From positions 1 through 12,831 of the forward strand of contig JACKGW010000023.1 in assembly GCA_020631815.1 (NCBI GenBank): a stretch of 12,831 nucleotides of DNA. Direction: 5' to 3'. The notes under the pieces were generated by a model that did not search any database, had not been told where the DNA came from, and worked only from the letters and a program-made list of their open reading frames with translations. This DNA comes from Planctomycetota bacterium. GTDB taxonomy: Bacteria; Planctomycetota; PLA2; JAEUHO01. Positions within the stretch are counted from its first letter, which is position 1. Each line of letters begins with the position of its first letter. This document shows positions 1-7,371 of this stretch, one piece after another. The translations under genes were made by a program, and so were the position numbers.

Positions 1-260
1 CGCAGGAGGCCCTGCAGCGCCGGATCCTGAAAGGCCTGCCACCACGGTAGGTCGGCGAGCGACGGCCCGGACGGCCCCGCACCCGTCGGCGCCGCAGCGG
101 CCGCGTCGCGGAACTGCGGAGGCACCGGGACCGCGGGGCGTACGTAGTCGGGGCCGACGGCCCGGCAGCCGCACGCGAGGGCGAGGGCCGCGACGAGGAC
201 GCCGACGCGCGCGGTCGGGGCCGGGGACGTCGGGGGGCGCGAGGGCCGAGCGAAGGTCAT
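1..260 (-). CDS. NodT/OprM-type outer-membrane efflux lipoprotein, N-terminal part (runs off left edge)
   Basis: Outer-membrane channel of the tripartite pump encoded just upstream; only the first 86 codons are in the window. The start is the ATG at 260-258, which overlaps the TGA of the RND gene as ATGA, so translation is probably coupled to it. After a basic, proline-rich leader there is a hydrophobic stretch ending in LALACGC (Cys30 and Cys32), a plausible though imperfect lipobox. It is followed by AVGPDYVRP, which matches the family signature GPDYxRP right after the lipidated cysteine in OprM/NodT proteins. Further on, LADLPWWQAFQDPALQGLL (about residues 68-86) matches the conserved WW..F.DP.L..L block before the first helical repeat. 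The identification rests on these two motifs plus operon position. The trimeric beta-barrel and alpha-barrel part lies outside the window. Confidence 0.88.
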   Translation of the reverse strand, partial: MTFARPSRPPTSPAPTARVGVLVAALALACGCRAVGPDYVRPAVPVPPQFRDAAAAAPTGAGPSGPSLADLPWWQAFQDPALQGLL

Positions 261-3200
261 GACGGCAGCTCCGGGGCGGCGGCGTCGACCGCGGCCTTGC
301 GCTTCCTCGGCGCGAGACCGGTGGGGGCGCGCCGGGAGGAGCGGAAGAACGAGGTGCGGTCGAGCACCTTCTCCTGGAACAGCTCGAAGATCAGGTAGAT
401 CGGCGGCGTCACGTACAGCGTGAGGATCTGCGACACCAGGAGCCCGCCCACGATGACGAGGCCGAGCGGCCGGCGGGAGGCGCCGTCCGCGCCGTAGCCC
501 AGGGCGATCGGGATCGCGCCGACGACGGCCGCGAGCGTCGTCATGAGGATCGGGCGGAACCGGTCGAGGCTCGCATCGTGGATCGCGCGGTCGGCGGCCT
601 CGCCGTGGTCGACGCGCTGGCGCGCGAAGTCCACGATCATGATCCCGTTCTTCTTGACGATGCCCATCAGCATGAACATGCCGATGAAGGCGTAGAGCGA
701 GGCCTGCTCCCCGAACAACTGGAGCGCCGCCAGCCCGCCCAGGAGAGCGGTCGGCAGCGTGGACAGGACGGTGAGCGGGTGCACGTAGCTCTCGTAGAGG
801 ATCGCGAGGATCACGTACATCACGAAGACCGCGAGGAACATGAGCAGCGTCAGGTCCTTCAGCGTGTCGCGGAAGGTGAGGGCCTCGCCCTCGAAGCCGC
901 CTTGGACGGCCGAGGGCAGCACCTCGGACGCGACCTTCTCGACGAAGTCGGTGGCATCGCCCACGGGCCAGCCCGGCACGAGATTGAACGAGAACGTGAC
1001 GCTCGTGAACTGATTGAGGTGGTTGACGGCCTGGGCGCCCACCGTCGTCTTCCACTCCACGAGCTCGCCGAGCGGGATCAGGCTCTTCCCGTCGTCGGAG
1101 CGCACGCGCAGGAGCGCGAGGTCCTCGGCGCCCGCGCGGGCCGCGTCCTCGGCCTCGAGGATCACCTGGTACTGGTCGCTCGAAGTCTTGATCAGGTAGA
1201 CGTAGTTCTGTGAATAGGCCGTGCGCAGGAGCGACAGGATGCGCGTCTCGGACACGCCGAGGAGGCGGGCGCGCTCCCGGCGGATCGTGACCTCGGCGCC
1301 CGGCGTCATGGTGTACCGATCCGACAGGAGGAACTGGAACCCCGGGTAGCCGAAGAGCCTGGCCCGCAGCCGGTCCGCCGTGGCGTAGACGAGCGCGGGA
1401 TCGACACCCGAGAGCGCGTACGAGAACTGGCCCTGGCTCTGGCCCGTTGCCCCCGTGGCGATTTCGAGCACCGGGTTCGCCCGTAGGAACGAGAAGGCGC
1501 CCGGGATGGAGGCCAGGCCTCCCATCATCCGGCCGGCCACCGCCTCGATGGGGGGGCGCTGCTCGGGGGCCTCGAGGAAGGCGAGGAGGAAGCCCTGGTT
1601 GGAGGCCATGAAACTCGAATTGCCGGTCACCGAGAAGGTGGCACGGACGGCCGGGTCGGCCCGCATGATCTGGTCGGCCCGGTCCTGGAGCCGGTGCATC
1701 TGCGCCGGGGACGAGCCCTCGCGGCCGATCATGAGGCCGCGGAGGAAGCTGCTGTCGCCCGCTGGCAGGAACGCCTTGGGCACGATCAGGAACAGCCAGG
1801 CCGTGCCGGCCAGGGTGAGCGCCCAGATGCCCAGCGAGACCCACTTGTGGCGCAGGAACCACCACAGGGAGCGTCCGTACATGTCGAGGACCCGGCGCTC
1901 GGCCGCGCCCATGACCCGCTCCATGAACGTCGACTTCACGCCCTGGCCGCGCGCCTTCAGCAGGCGGGAACACATGAGGGGCGTGAGCGTCAGGGACACG
2001 AGGCCCGACGCCAGGATCGACACCATAATGGTCACGGCGAACTCGCGGAAGATGCGTCCCACGAGGCCCGACATGAACACGAGGGGCAGGAACACGGTGG
2101 CGAGGGAGATTGTCATGGAGACGATCGTGAAGCCGATCTCCTTGGCGCCGTTGAGCGTCGCAATCAGCGCGCTCTCGCCGTGCTCCATCCGGCGGACGGT
2201 GTTCTCAAGGAACACGATGGCGTCGTCCACTAGGAAGCCGATCGCCAGCGTCAGGGCCATCAGGGACAGGTTGTCGAGGCTGTAGCCCAGGAGGCGCATC
2301 GCGATGAACGTGAGCAGCAGAGACATGGGGAGCGCTACGGCCGGGATCAACGTGTCCGTCGCGCGCCCGAGGAACACGAAGATCACGAGCACCACGAGGA
2401 CGAAGGCGATGAGGAGGGTCTCCTCGACGTCTGCCACCGAGTTCACGATGGACCGTGACCGGTCGTAGATCGGGGTGATGCGGATCGATCCGGGCAGCTC
2501 GGCGTTGACGACCGGCAGGAGCGCCCGCACGCTCTTGGCCACCTCCACCGCGTTGGCGCCGGCCCGGCGGTTGACGGCCACCACGACCGTCGCGCTCGGC
2601 GCCTCGAAGCCGCGGACCCAGAAGCGCATGCGCGCGCGCTCCTCCTGGACGGTCTCCTCCACGTCGGCCACGTCGCGGAGGCGGATCGGCGAGCCCTCGT
2701 GGCGGGCGACGATGAGGGCGCCGTACTCGGCGGCGGTCTCGAGCTGGCCCTCGGGTTGGACGAGGAGCGTGCCGGCGGGGCCATCGAGCTGCCCGGCGCC
2801 CACGGTGCCCGTCCCGCCGCGGACAGCCGCGGCCAGGTCCTCCATCGTGAGGCCGCGCGCGCCCAGCCGCCCAACATCCGCCTTGATGCGGATCGCGGAC
2901 TTCGTGCCGAAGACGTCCACCCGGCTTACGCCCGGCAGGATGCTGATGCGCTGGCCGACCTGTGTGCTCGCGTAGTCGTAGAGCCGACCCTGCGTCAGCG
3001 AGTCGCTCGACATCGCGATGAAGAGGATGGGCTGGTCGTTCGGGTTCGTCTTCGAGTAGGTCGGGGGCGAGGGCAGGTCGGCGGGCAGGCTCGCGGTGGC
3101 CTGGGTGATCGCCGTCTGCACGTCGGTCGCCGCGGCGTCGATGCTCTTGTCGAGGTCGAACTCGAGGACGAGGGACGCCTGGCCCTGGGTGCTCTTCGAC

Positions 3201-3442
3201 GTCACCTGCTTGAGGCCGTTGATCTGCATGAACCAACGCTCGAGGGGCGTCGCGATCGTGTTCGCGACGGTCTCGGGGGTGGCGCCCGGGTAGGCACAGC
3301 GCACCTGGATGACGGGGTAGTCCACCGTCGGGAGGTCGTTGACGGGTAGCTTGAGGAACGAGAGCACGCCGAACAGGACCACGGAGACCGTGCCCACGGT
3401 GGTCATGACGGGGCGCTGGACGAAGGCGTGGGCGATGCTCAT
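257..3442 (-). CDS. HAE1-family RND efflux pump, inner-membrane subunit (MdtB/MdtC-like)
   Basis: Proton-driven inner-membrane pump that passes substrates (usually drugs, detergents or other amphiphiles) to the adaptor and outer-membrane channel. At 1061 aa it is a normal full-length HAE1 protein (AcrB is about 1050). Visible landmarks: TM1 at about residues 10-30; the N-terminal porter block with YPGATPETVAN (51-61); TM segments from about 340; and the proton-relay Asp pair in GFLVDDAIVFLENT (Asp406-Asp407), followed by the MSGLVGRIFREFA block (457-469). In the second half, GIVKKNGIMIVDFARQR (about 927-943) supplies the TM10 lysine. All relay residues are present, so the pump looks functional. 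The C-terminal tail is basic and alanine-rich. ATG at 3442 lies 3 nt after the adaptor stop, with only a weak GGGA-type ribosome site. It resembles MdtB/MdtC/TriC-type pumps, but substrates cannot be read from sequence. Confidence 0.96.
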   Translation of the reverse strand: MSIAHAFVQRPVMTTVGTVSVVLFGVLSFLKLPVNDLPTVDYPVIQVRCAYPGATPETVANTIATPLERWFMQINGLKQVTSKSTQGQASLVLEFDLDKSIDAAATDVQTAITQATASLPADLPSPPTYSKTNPNDQPILFIAMSSDSLTQGRLYDYASTQVGQRISILPGVSRVDVFGTKSAIRIKADVGRLGARGLTMEDLAAAVRGGTGTVGAGQLDGPAGTLLVQPEGQLETAAEYGALIVARHEGSPIRLRDVADVEETVQEERARMRFWVRGFEAPSATVVVAVNRRAGANAVEVAKSVRALLPVVNAELPGSIRITPIYDRSRSIVNSVADVEETLLIAFVLVVLVIFVFLGRATDTLIPAVALPMSLLLTFIAMRLLGYSLDNLSLMALTLAIGFLVDDAIVFLENTVRRMEHGESALIATLNGAKEIGFTIVSMTISLATVFLPLVFMSGLVGRIFREFAVTIMVSILASGLVSLTLTPLMCSRLLKARGQGVKSTFMERVMGAAERRVLDMYGRSLWWFLRHKWVSLGIWALTLAGTAWLFLIVPKAFLPAGDSSFLRGLMIGREGSSPAQMHRLQDRADQIMRADPAVRATFSVTGNSSFMASNQGFLLAFLEAPEQRPPIEAVAGRMMGGLASIPGAFSFLRANPVLEIATGATGQSQGQFSYALSGVDPALVYATADRLRARLFGYPGFQFLLSDRYTMTPGAEVTIRRERARLLGVSETRILSLLRTAYSQNYVYLIKTSSDQYQVILEAEDAARAGAEDLALLRVRSDDGKSLIPLGELVEWKTTVGAQAVNHLNQFTSVTFSFNLVPGWPVGDATDFVEKVASEVLPSAVQGGFEGEALTFRDTLKDLTLLMFLAVFVMYVILAILYESYVHPLTVLSTLPTALLGGLAALQLFGEQASLYAFIGMFMLMGIVKKNGIMIVDFARQRVDHGEAADRAIHDASLDRFRPILMTTLAAVVGAIPIALGYGADGASRRPLGLVIVGGLLVSQILTLYVTPPIYLIFELFQEKVLDRTSFFRSSRRAPTGLAPRKRKAAVDAAAPELPS

Positions 3443-3445
3443 GGG

Positions 3446-4915
3446 CTAGCGTCCCATCCCGGCGCCGCCGGGTGGCGCGGCGCCGGGCGACCCCGTGGGC
3501 GTCTGAGGCGGCGCCTCGATCACCAAGGTTGCGCCCGACATGGCGCCTAGTTGGCCCGCGACGACCACGCGGTCGCCCGCGTCCACGCCTTGCGTGACGA
3601 CGACCCGGTCGCCGTGTCGTTGCCCGAGCGCAACGGGGCGGATGTCCGCCTTCTGCTCGGGGGTCACGACGATCATCATCACGCCCTGGGCGGTCGCCAT
3701 GGGCGCGCTGGCCGGCACGAGCACGGCGCCCTTCAGCGTCTCGAGGACGAGACGCACCTTCACGAACCGCCCTGGCCAGAAGCGGTGGTCCGGGTTCGAA
3801 AGGCTCGCCCGGAGCCGCACGGTGCCCGTCGCCGGGTCGACTGCGTTGTCGACGAATGTGAGCGGCCCCGTCCGAGGCGGGCCGGCCTCGTCGGGGAGGA
3901 TCACCTCCACCGTAAGTGGGCGTCCGCCCGTCCTCGACTGGACCCGCGTCAGGTCGTCCTCGGTGACGCTGAACTCCGCGTAGAGGGGGTCGTGGCGCTG
4001 GAGCGTGATGAGCGTCACGGCGCCCGCCGCCACGATGTTGCCCTTGTCCACGAGCCGGCGGCCCGCGCGGCCCGCGATGGGGGCCTTCACCGTGCAGAAG
4101 TCGACGTCAAGTTGCGCCGCCGCCACGGTGGCCTTTGCGCGCTCCACCTCCGCGTCGGCCGAGACCACCCGCGCGGCGGCCTCGGTGGCGAGGGACTCGG
4201 CCTCGAGGATGCCGTCCTGCGCCGTCGCGACGGCGGCCTCCACCTCGCGGACCTGGGCCTCCGTCGCGACGCGACGGGTCCGGGCCGCCGCGGCGCGGGC
4301 GCGCGCGCCGCGCGCGGCCGTGCGGGCGCGGTCGAGCTCCTGGCCGGACACGCCGCCCGCGGGGCTGACCTTCTCGAAGCGGGCCAGATCATCCTCGGCG
4401 CGCGCGACCTCGGCGTCGGCCGCCTCCACGTCGGCCGTCATCTCGTCGATGCCCGCGCGCGTCGCGTCGATCTTCGCCTTCGTCTCGAGGAGACGGCTCC
4501 GGGCCGAGCCCACCCTCGCCTGGGCGGTCGCGACCGCGGTGCGGGACTCCTTCGCCGCCGCGTCGGCCACGGCCTCGCGCGCCTTCGCCTGCGCGAGGGC
4601 GGCGTCGTACGGGCGCGGGTCGATCCGGAACAGCGTGGCGTCCTCCTCGACGTCCTGGCCGTCCTTCACGAGAACCTCGACGACCTGCCCCGAGACGCGG
4701 GGCTGGACCGCCACCACCTCGGTGGCGACGCACCGCCCGATCTCGTCGATGTAGAGGGGGACGTCAACGGCCTCGGCCGTCGCGACGGACACCACCGCGG
4801 GGGGCCGGCCGGTGGGCGCGGGGGCCGCGGCCTTCCCGCAGGCCGTCGTCAGGCCGGCGAGGGCGAGGCAGAGGACCGTGGACCGCGGGCTTCGGGCAAC
4901 GATGGCGACCGGCAT
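3446..4915 (-). CDS. RND periplasmic adaptor (membrane fusion) lipoprotein with an extended coiled-coil hairpin
   Basis: Adaptor joining the RND pump to the outer-membrane channel. The N-terminal hydrophobic stretch ends in LTTACGK (Cys26), a probable lipidation site. A lipoyl half-motif (about 68-98, with VSGQVVEVLVKDGQDV) leads into an alanine/arginine/glutamate-rich helical hairpin (about 103-270). It returns to VKAPIAGRAGRRLVDKGNIV (277-296), then the beta-barrel (about 308-390) and membrane-proximal domain (about 395-465). At the hairpin tip, Arg179, Val183 and Ser190 have exactly the spacing of the AcrA R-x3-L-x6-S channel-docking motif, with Val for Leu. The protein is 489 aa against about 400 for AcrA, and nearly all of the excess lies in the hairpin. 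A ribosome site, AGAGGGG, lies 6 nt before the ATG. The gene follows the TetR gene after a 115-nt gap and is followed 3 nt later by the pump. Confidence 0.94.
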   Translation of the reverse strand: MPVAIVARSPRSTVLCLALAGLTTACGKAAAPAPTGRPPAVVSVATAEAVDVPLYIDEIGRCVATEVVAVQPRVSGQVVEVLVKDGQDVEEDATLFRIDPRPYDAALAQAKAREAVADAAAKESRTAVATAQARVGSARSRLLETKAKIDATRAGIDEMTADVEAADAEVARAEDDLARFEKVSPAGGVSGQELDRARTAARGARARAAAARTRRVATEAQVREVEAAVATAQDGILEAESLATEAAARVVSADAEVERAKATVAAAQLDVDFCTVKAPIAGRAGRRLVDKGNIVAAGAVTLITLQRHDPLYAEFSVTEDDLTRVQSRTGGRPLTVEVILPDEAGPPRTGPLTFVDNAVDPATGTVRLRASLSNPDHRFWPGRFVKVRLVLETLKGAVLVPASAPMATAQGVMMIVVTPEQKADIRPVALGQRHGDRVVVTQGVDAGDRVVVAGQLGAMSGATLVIEAPPQTPTGSPGAAPPGGAGMGR

Positions 4916-5030
4916 GCAGCGCCCCTCTCTCGGGTTTCGGGCCCGGCGCAGGCGGGCAATCGCCCGGCCCGTCCCCGGGGTCTGTGGACTCTGACGAAAT
5001 GTCGAACTCTGCGGGGAAAGGGAGCGGCGC
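4916..5030 (-). promoter_or_regulatory. Leader between the regulator gene and the adaptor gene; possible secondary promoter
   Basis: This gap separates the TetR stop from the adaptor ATG. It contains the adaptor ribosome site (GAGAGAGGGG at 4931-4922, 6 nt before the ATG) and a GC-rich hairpin CGGGC-AATC-GCCCG near 4952-4965 with no U-tract. There is a short dyad, GAC-GAAAT-GTC, near 4993-5003. One TGACG half-site (4992-4996) matches the half-sites upstream of the TetR gene, but a 5-base match is weak. I see no convincing -35/-10 pair, so whether the structural genes have their own promoter or are read through from the TetR gene is open. Confidence 0.25.
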
Positions 5031-5780
5031 TCATGACGTTGGGGGAGCGTCGGTCGGCGCCTCGAGCAGCGACCGGATCCGCCGCGCGGCGGCGTCTTCG
5101 TCGAACTCGCCCCGCGGAGGGCGCCAGCCGAGGCCGTCCAGGTAGACGGCCCACTGAGTGCGGATCGCTGCGGCCGGGTCGTCCACCCCGAAGATCTTGT
5201 CCGAGCTGTGGAGCTCGGTCAGCAGGAACGAGCCGAGCATCATGGCCCACAGCGCGAACGGGATCGTGCGGGCGTCGATCCCGGGCCCGGGCACGAGATC
5301 GCCTCTCGCGACCGCCCACTCGACGACCGCAGCGCAGGCCCCGCGCACCCGCTCGTGGGCCGCCTCCACCGAGAGGATGCGCGCGGGCGACGCCTTCTCA
5401 AACACCGTGGGGGAATGCACGAGGGGGATCACGCGGAAGGGCACCGGGTGCCGCTCCACGAAGAGGCAGTAGGCTTCGACGATCGCGATCATCCGCTCGC
5501 GGGAGGTGCCCGGGAGGGCCGCGGCGCGTTCGAAAAGGGCCGCGAGCCGCGTGCCAGACTCAGCGCACGAGGCGACCAGCGCGTCCTCCTTGCTCTCGTA
5601 GTGCTGGTAGACCGTGCCCTTGCTGTACGCGATGGCGTCCGCAACGTCCTCCATGGAGAAGCCGTGGAGGCCCCGCTCGACGAGCAGTCGCCGGGCCGCG
5701 TCCCGAATCTGGCGGTCGCGCTCTGCGTAGCGCTGCTGCTTGCCGGCGGTGGATCGGGCGGACAAGTTGCTCGGGGCCAT
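5031..5780 (-). CDS. TetR/AcrR-family transcriptional repressor of the efflux operon
   Basis: Probable ligand-responsive repressor controlling itself and the pump. With the ATG at 5780 the protein has 249 aa. The N-terminal DNA-binding domain is typical: RDAARRLLVERGLHGFSMED (26-45), then the helix-turn-helix VADAIAYSKGTVYQHYESKE (46-65), where GTVYQHYxSKEdAL is the family hallmark. The C-terminal ligand/dimer domain (about 75-230) is divergent, so the ligand cannot be inferred. The frame stays open 28 codons further upstream to 5864, but that stretch is low-complexity (TPGPPPSR) and covers the palindromic operator, so 5780 is preferred. No ribosome site precedes 5780, which fits the possible leaderless mRNA noted separately. 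The gene is co-oriented with and 115 nt upstream of the adaptor gene, the usual arrangement for local efflux regulators. Confidence 0.93.
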   Translation of the reverse strand: MAPSNLSARSTAGKQQRYAERDRQIRDAARRLLVERGLHGFSMEDVADAIAYSKGTVYQHYESKEDALVASCAESGTRLAALFERAAALPGTSRERMIAIVEAYCLFVERHPVPFRVIPLVHSPTVFEKASPARILSVEAAHERVRGACAAVVEWAVARGDLVPGPGIDARTIPFALWAMMLGSFLLTELHSSDKIFGVDDPAAAIRTQWAVYLDGLGWRPPRGEFDEDAAARRIRSLLEAPTDAPPTS

Positions 5781-5786
5781 GGCGGG

Positions 5787-5792
5787 AATATA
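5787..5792 (-). promoter_or_regulatory. Candidate -10 element for the TetR gene (leaderless transcript?)
   Basis: TATATT on the minus strand is the most AT-rich hexamer upstream of the regulator. It ends 6 nt before the ATG at 5780, which would place the transcription start at or next to the A of the start codon. No -35 lies at normal spacing: the nearest TTGACG is only 5 nt away and belongs to the palindrome. The assignment is inference from position and composition. Confidence 0.3.
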
Positions 5793-5820
5793 CGTGGCGT
5801 CAAGGATTGACGTGGCGTCA
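5792..5820. promoter_or_regulatory. Composite palindromic operator upstream of the TetR gene
   Basis: An 11-bp direct repeat, ACGTGGCGTCA, occurs at 5792-5802 and 5810-5820, 18 bp apart. Two overlapping perfect dyads arise from it: CGTCAA-GGA-TTGACG (5798-5812) and TGACG-TGG-CGTCA (5808-5820). The cluster overlaps the candidate -10 at its left end and begins 11 bp from the regulator ATG. A short dyad right at the start of a TetR gene is the usual form of an autoregulatory operator. Overlapping dyads would allow two dimers to bind, as known for QacR. The sequence features are exact; the binding is inferred. Confidence 0.6.
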
Positions 5821-6029
5821 TTCCTAGAGGGGGGGGGCCCTGGAGTCCCGGCCGCCGTGCTCACGCACCGGGGTGTAGGCCGAACTCAGGGGGGGGAGGG
5901 GGCGCGGGGGGACATGCACTGTCTCCCCGTGCACGTCGCCCACCCTGCTCCGCGACCGACCTCGTCCACCTGGGCCCTGCGGCTCGGGGTCAGGCTCCTG
6001 GCCGCGTGCGGAGGTGTTCGGGTTCGGCG
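5821..6029. other. Intergenic spacer with G-tracts (possible G-quadruplex)
   Basis: No gene is supported between the TetR start region and the recombinase stop. The plus strand carries an unbroken run of nine G at 5829-5837. Further on, runs of eight, five and six G (5889-5896, 5898-5902, 5906-5911) are separated only by A and CGC, which is enough for an intramolecular G-quadruplex. Runs like this are also prone to slippage and to sequencing error. Confidence 0.5.
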
Positions 6030-7052
6030 CTACGCGTTCCTCACGGCTTCGGCCACGGCATCCGCGGCCTGCCGGAGCCGGTCATCGTCCGTGTGAAGGT
6101 ACCGCAGGGTGATCGGCGACCCCGGCCGGTGCCCCAGGATCCGCCCAATCGTCGCCACGTCAGTGCCCGCGGACGCGAGCAAGGTGGCCGCAGTGTGGCG
6201 TAGCTGGTGCCAGCCGCTCCGTGGGACCTCGGCCCGGTCCATGAGGCGGTGGAGCGACTTGTAGAGGGAGGAGTCCGACTCCGGGAGGCGGCGGCAGACG
6301 AGCCCCGAGCGCTGGCGGTGGCGCTCCAGGATCTCCTTGAGCGGGGCCGAGATCGGGAGCCGCAGCCGTGTCCCGGTCTTGTGCCGGGGTCGCGCGATGA
6401 GACCGACGTCGAGGTCGATCTCCTTCCATGTCAGCGCCCGGAGGTCGGCGCGCGAGAGGCCCGCGAACAGCGCCAGGGCGACGGGGACCTCGAGGTAGTG
6501 GCCACGGGCGGCGTCCAGCAGGCGGCGGCACTGCTCCGCGGAGAGGGCCTCGCGATGTTCGGCGGGGCGCGCGCGCGGGGGCTTGAAGTCGCCCACGAAG
6601 TCGCCGCAGGCGTAGCCGACCGCCGCGCACCACCCGATGAAGCGGCGGTAGACGCCGAGCGCCTGGCGCACTCGCGAGGAGGACCAGCCGCGTCCGTCGA
6701 GCAGTCCCTCCAGCATCGTGCGCGACCAGCTCGCCATCGGGCGGTCGGCCCACTCGTCGAGCAGCGGCTTCAACTTGTCTGCGTCGTGCTCGATCGTGCC
6801 CTGCCGGCGCCCGGAGACCTTGAGGTGCTTCAGGTATCCGGCGACCGCCGTCTTCGGCGTGGTCGTCTGGGGCGTGCCGCGTCGCGTGCTCTTGCCCGCG
6901 TTCATCGCGGCGAGCTCGTACTGCGCCTCCTGCTCCGTGACGGCACCGAGCGAGCGGGAGCGGACCTTGCCGCCGCGTCCGCCTTCGCGCCACTCGACCA
7001 CCCAGGTGGTGACCCCGGATGAGCGTTCGGTACGAGAGCGGAGCCAAGGCAT
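6030..7052 (-). CDS. Tyrosine recombinase / phage-type integrase
   Basis: Site-specific recombinase, presumably acting at the adjacent tRNA-Asp att site. The start is the ATG at 7052, because GGAGGT (7066-7061) lies 8 nt upstream, giving 340 aa, a normal length. The open frame runs on to 7445, but that part reads through the tRNA fragment and is not coding. Domains: N-terminal beta-rich segment (about 5-50), helical core-binding domain (about 67-155), catalytic domain (about 168-330). Visible catalytic residues: Lys225 in HKTGTRLRLP, His282 and Arg285 in WHQLRHTAATLL, His308 in LGH, and nucleophile Tyr318 in ITLRYLH. The first catalytic Arg is odd: the motif normally reading GLRxxEL reads GLSRADL, with Ser200 at the catalytic position and Arg201 next to it. 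The enzyme may tolerate this shift or be impaired. No excisionase gene is seen. Confidence 0.92.
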   Translation of the reverse strand: MPWLRSRTERSSGVTTWVVEWREGGRGGKVRSRSLGAVTEQEAQYELAAMNAGKSTRRGTPQTTTPKTAVAGYLKHLKVSGRRQGTIEHDADKLKPLLDEWADRPMASWSRTMLEGLLDGRGWSSSRVRQALGVYRRFIGWCAAVGYACGDFVGDFKPPRARPAEHREALSAEQCRRLLDAARGHYLEVPVALALFAGLSRADLRALTWKEIDLDVGLIARPRHKTGTRLRLPISAPLKEILERHRQRSGLVCRRLPESDSSLYKSLHRLMDRAEVPRSGWHQLRHTAATLLASAGTDVATIGRILGHRPGSPITLRYLHTDDDRLRQAADAVAEAVRNA

Positions 7053-7203
7053 GGGACGAGACCTCCGGCGTGGGTCCCGCACGTTACCTCGTGCGTCGGA
7101 CACCCATGAAGGGCTGTTCCCCGCGGCCTGGGGGCGAAACGACCCTCGGCGCGATCTCGCCGCGCGTGCGCGTAACGCGCGCTCTTTCGTGCTGCGCGCG
7201 AGT

Positions 7204-7236
7204 GATCGGGATGCGATCGGGCGTGGATCGGGCGTC
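7204..7236. repeat. Three tandem 11-bp repeats upstream of the recombinase gene
   Basis: GATCGGG recurs at 7204, 7215 and 7226, an exact 11-bp period. The last two units share GATCGGGCGT, the first reads GATCGGGATGC, and GATT follows at 7237-7240. One unit per helical turn places every copy on the same DNA face, as in recombinase arm sites or excisionase/repressor arrays. The position between the recombinase start (7052) and the tRNA att fragment (7372) supports that role; function is inferred. Confidence 0.6.
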
Positions 7237-7258
7237 GATTCAGAGGGCGTTCTGCGCT

Positions 7259-7280
7259 GTACCAGCACCGGTGCTGGTAC
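7259..7280. promoter_or_regulatory. Perfect 22-bp palindrome in the att/recombinase upstream region
   Basis: The half-site GTACCAGCACC (7259-7269) is followed without a gap by its exact complement (7270-7280). The flanking bases do not extend the symmetry. A gapless 22-bp dyad is much longer than expected by chance and is typical of a dimeric regulator operator or a recombination-associated site. It lies 207 bp upstream of the recombinase ATG and 91 bp from the tRNA fragment. A smaller dyad, GCGCGT-A-ACGCGC, lies at 7168-7180 in the same region. Confidence 0.65.
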
Positions 7281-7334
7281 GGGGGGATCCCTACGTCCAG
7301 AGAGCCGCACGGCGCCTAATCGGCGCGCGGTCGT

Positions 7335-7357
7335 AAACCCGCGTGGATGCGCGGTTT
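7335..7357 (-). terminator. Terminator-like hairpin just downstream of the tRNA fragment
   Basis: On the minus strand AAACCGCG, a 6-nt loop and CGCGGGTTT form an 8-bp stem with one bulged base, beginning 14 nt after the tRNA CCA. The 3' arm ends in TTT, but no longer U-tract follows. Placement fits a tRNA terminator retained with the 3' end of the tRNA gene. Confidence 0.4.
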
Positions 7358-7371
7358 GCGCGCGAGTTGAA

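Noticed and set aside
2205..3236. Second minus-strand frame of 343 codons inside the RND gene
   Set aside because: It is a frame-shifted shadow of the pump gene with no domain features.
3551..5827. Very long plus-strand open frame (758 codons) opposite the adaptor and regulator genes
   Set aside because: Its translation is low-complexity and Arg/Ala/Gly/His-rich, the usual shadow of high-G+C genes. The opposite strand holds well-recognised genes.
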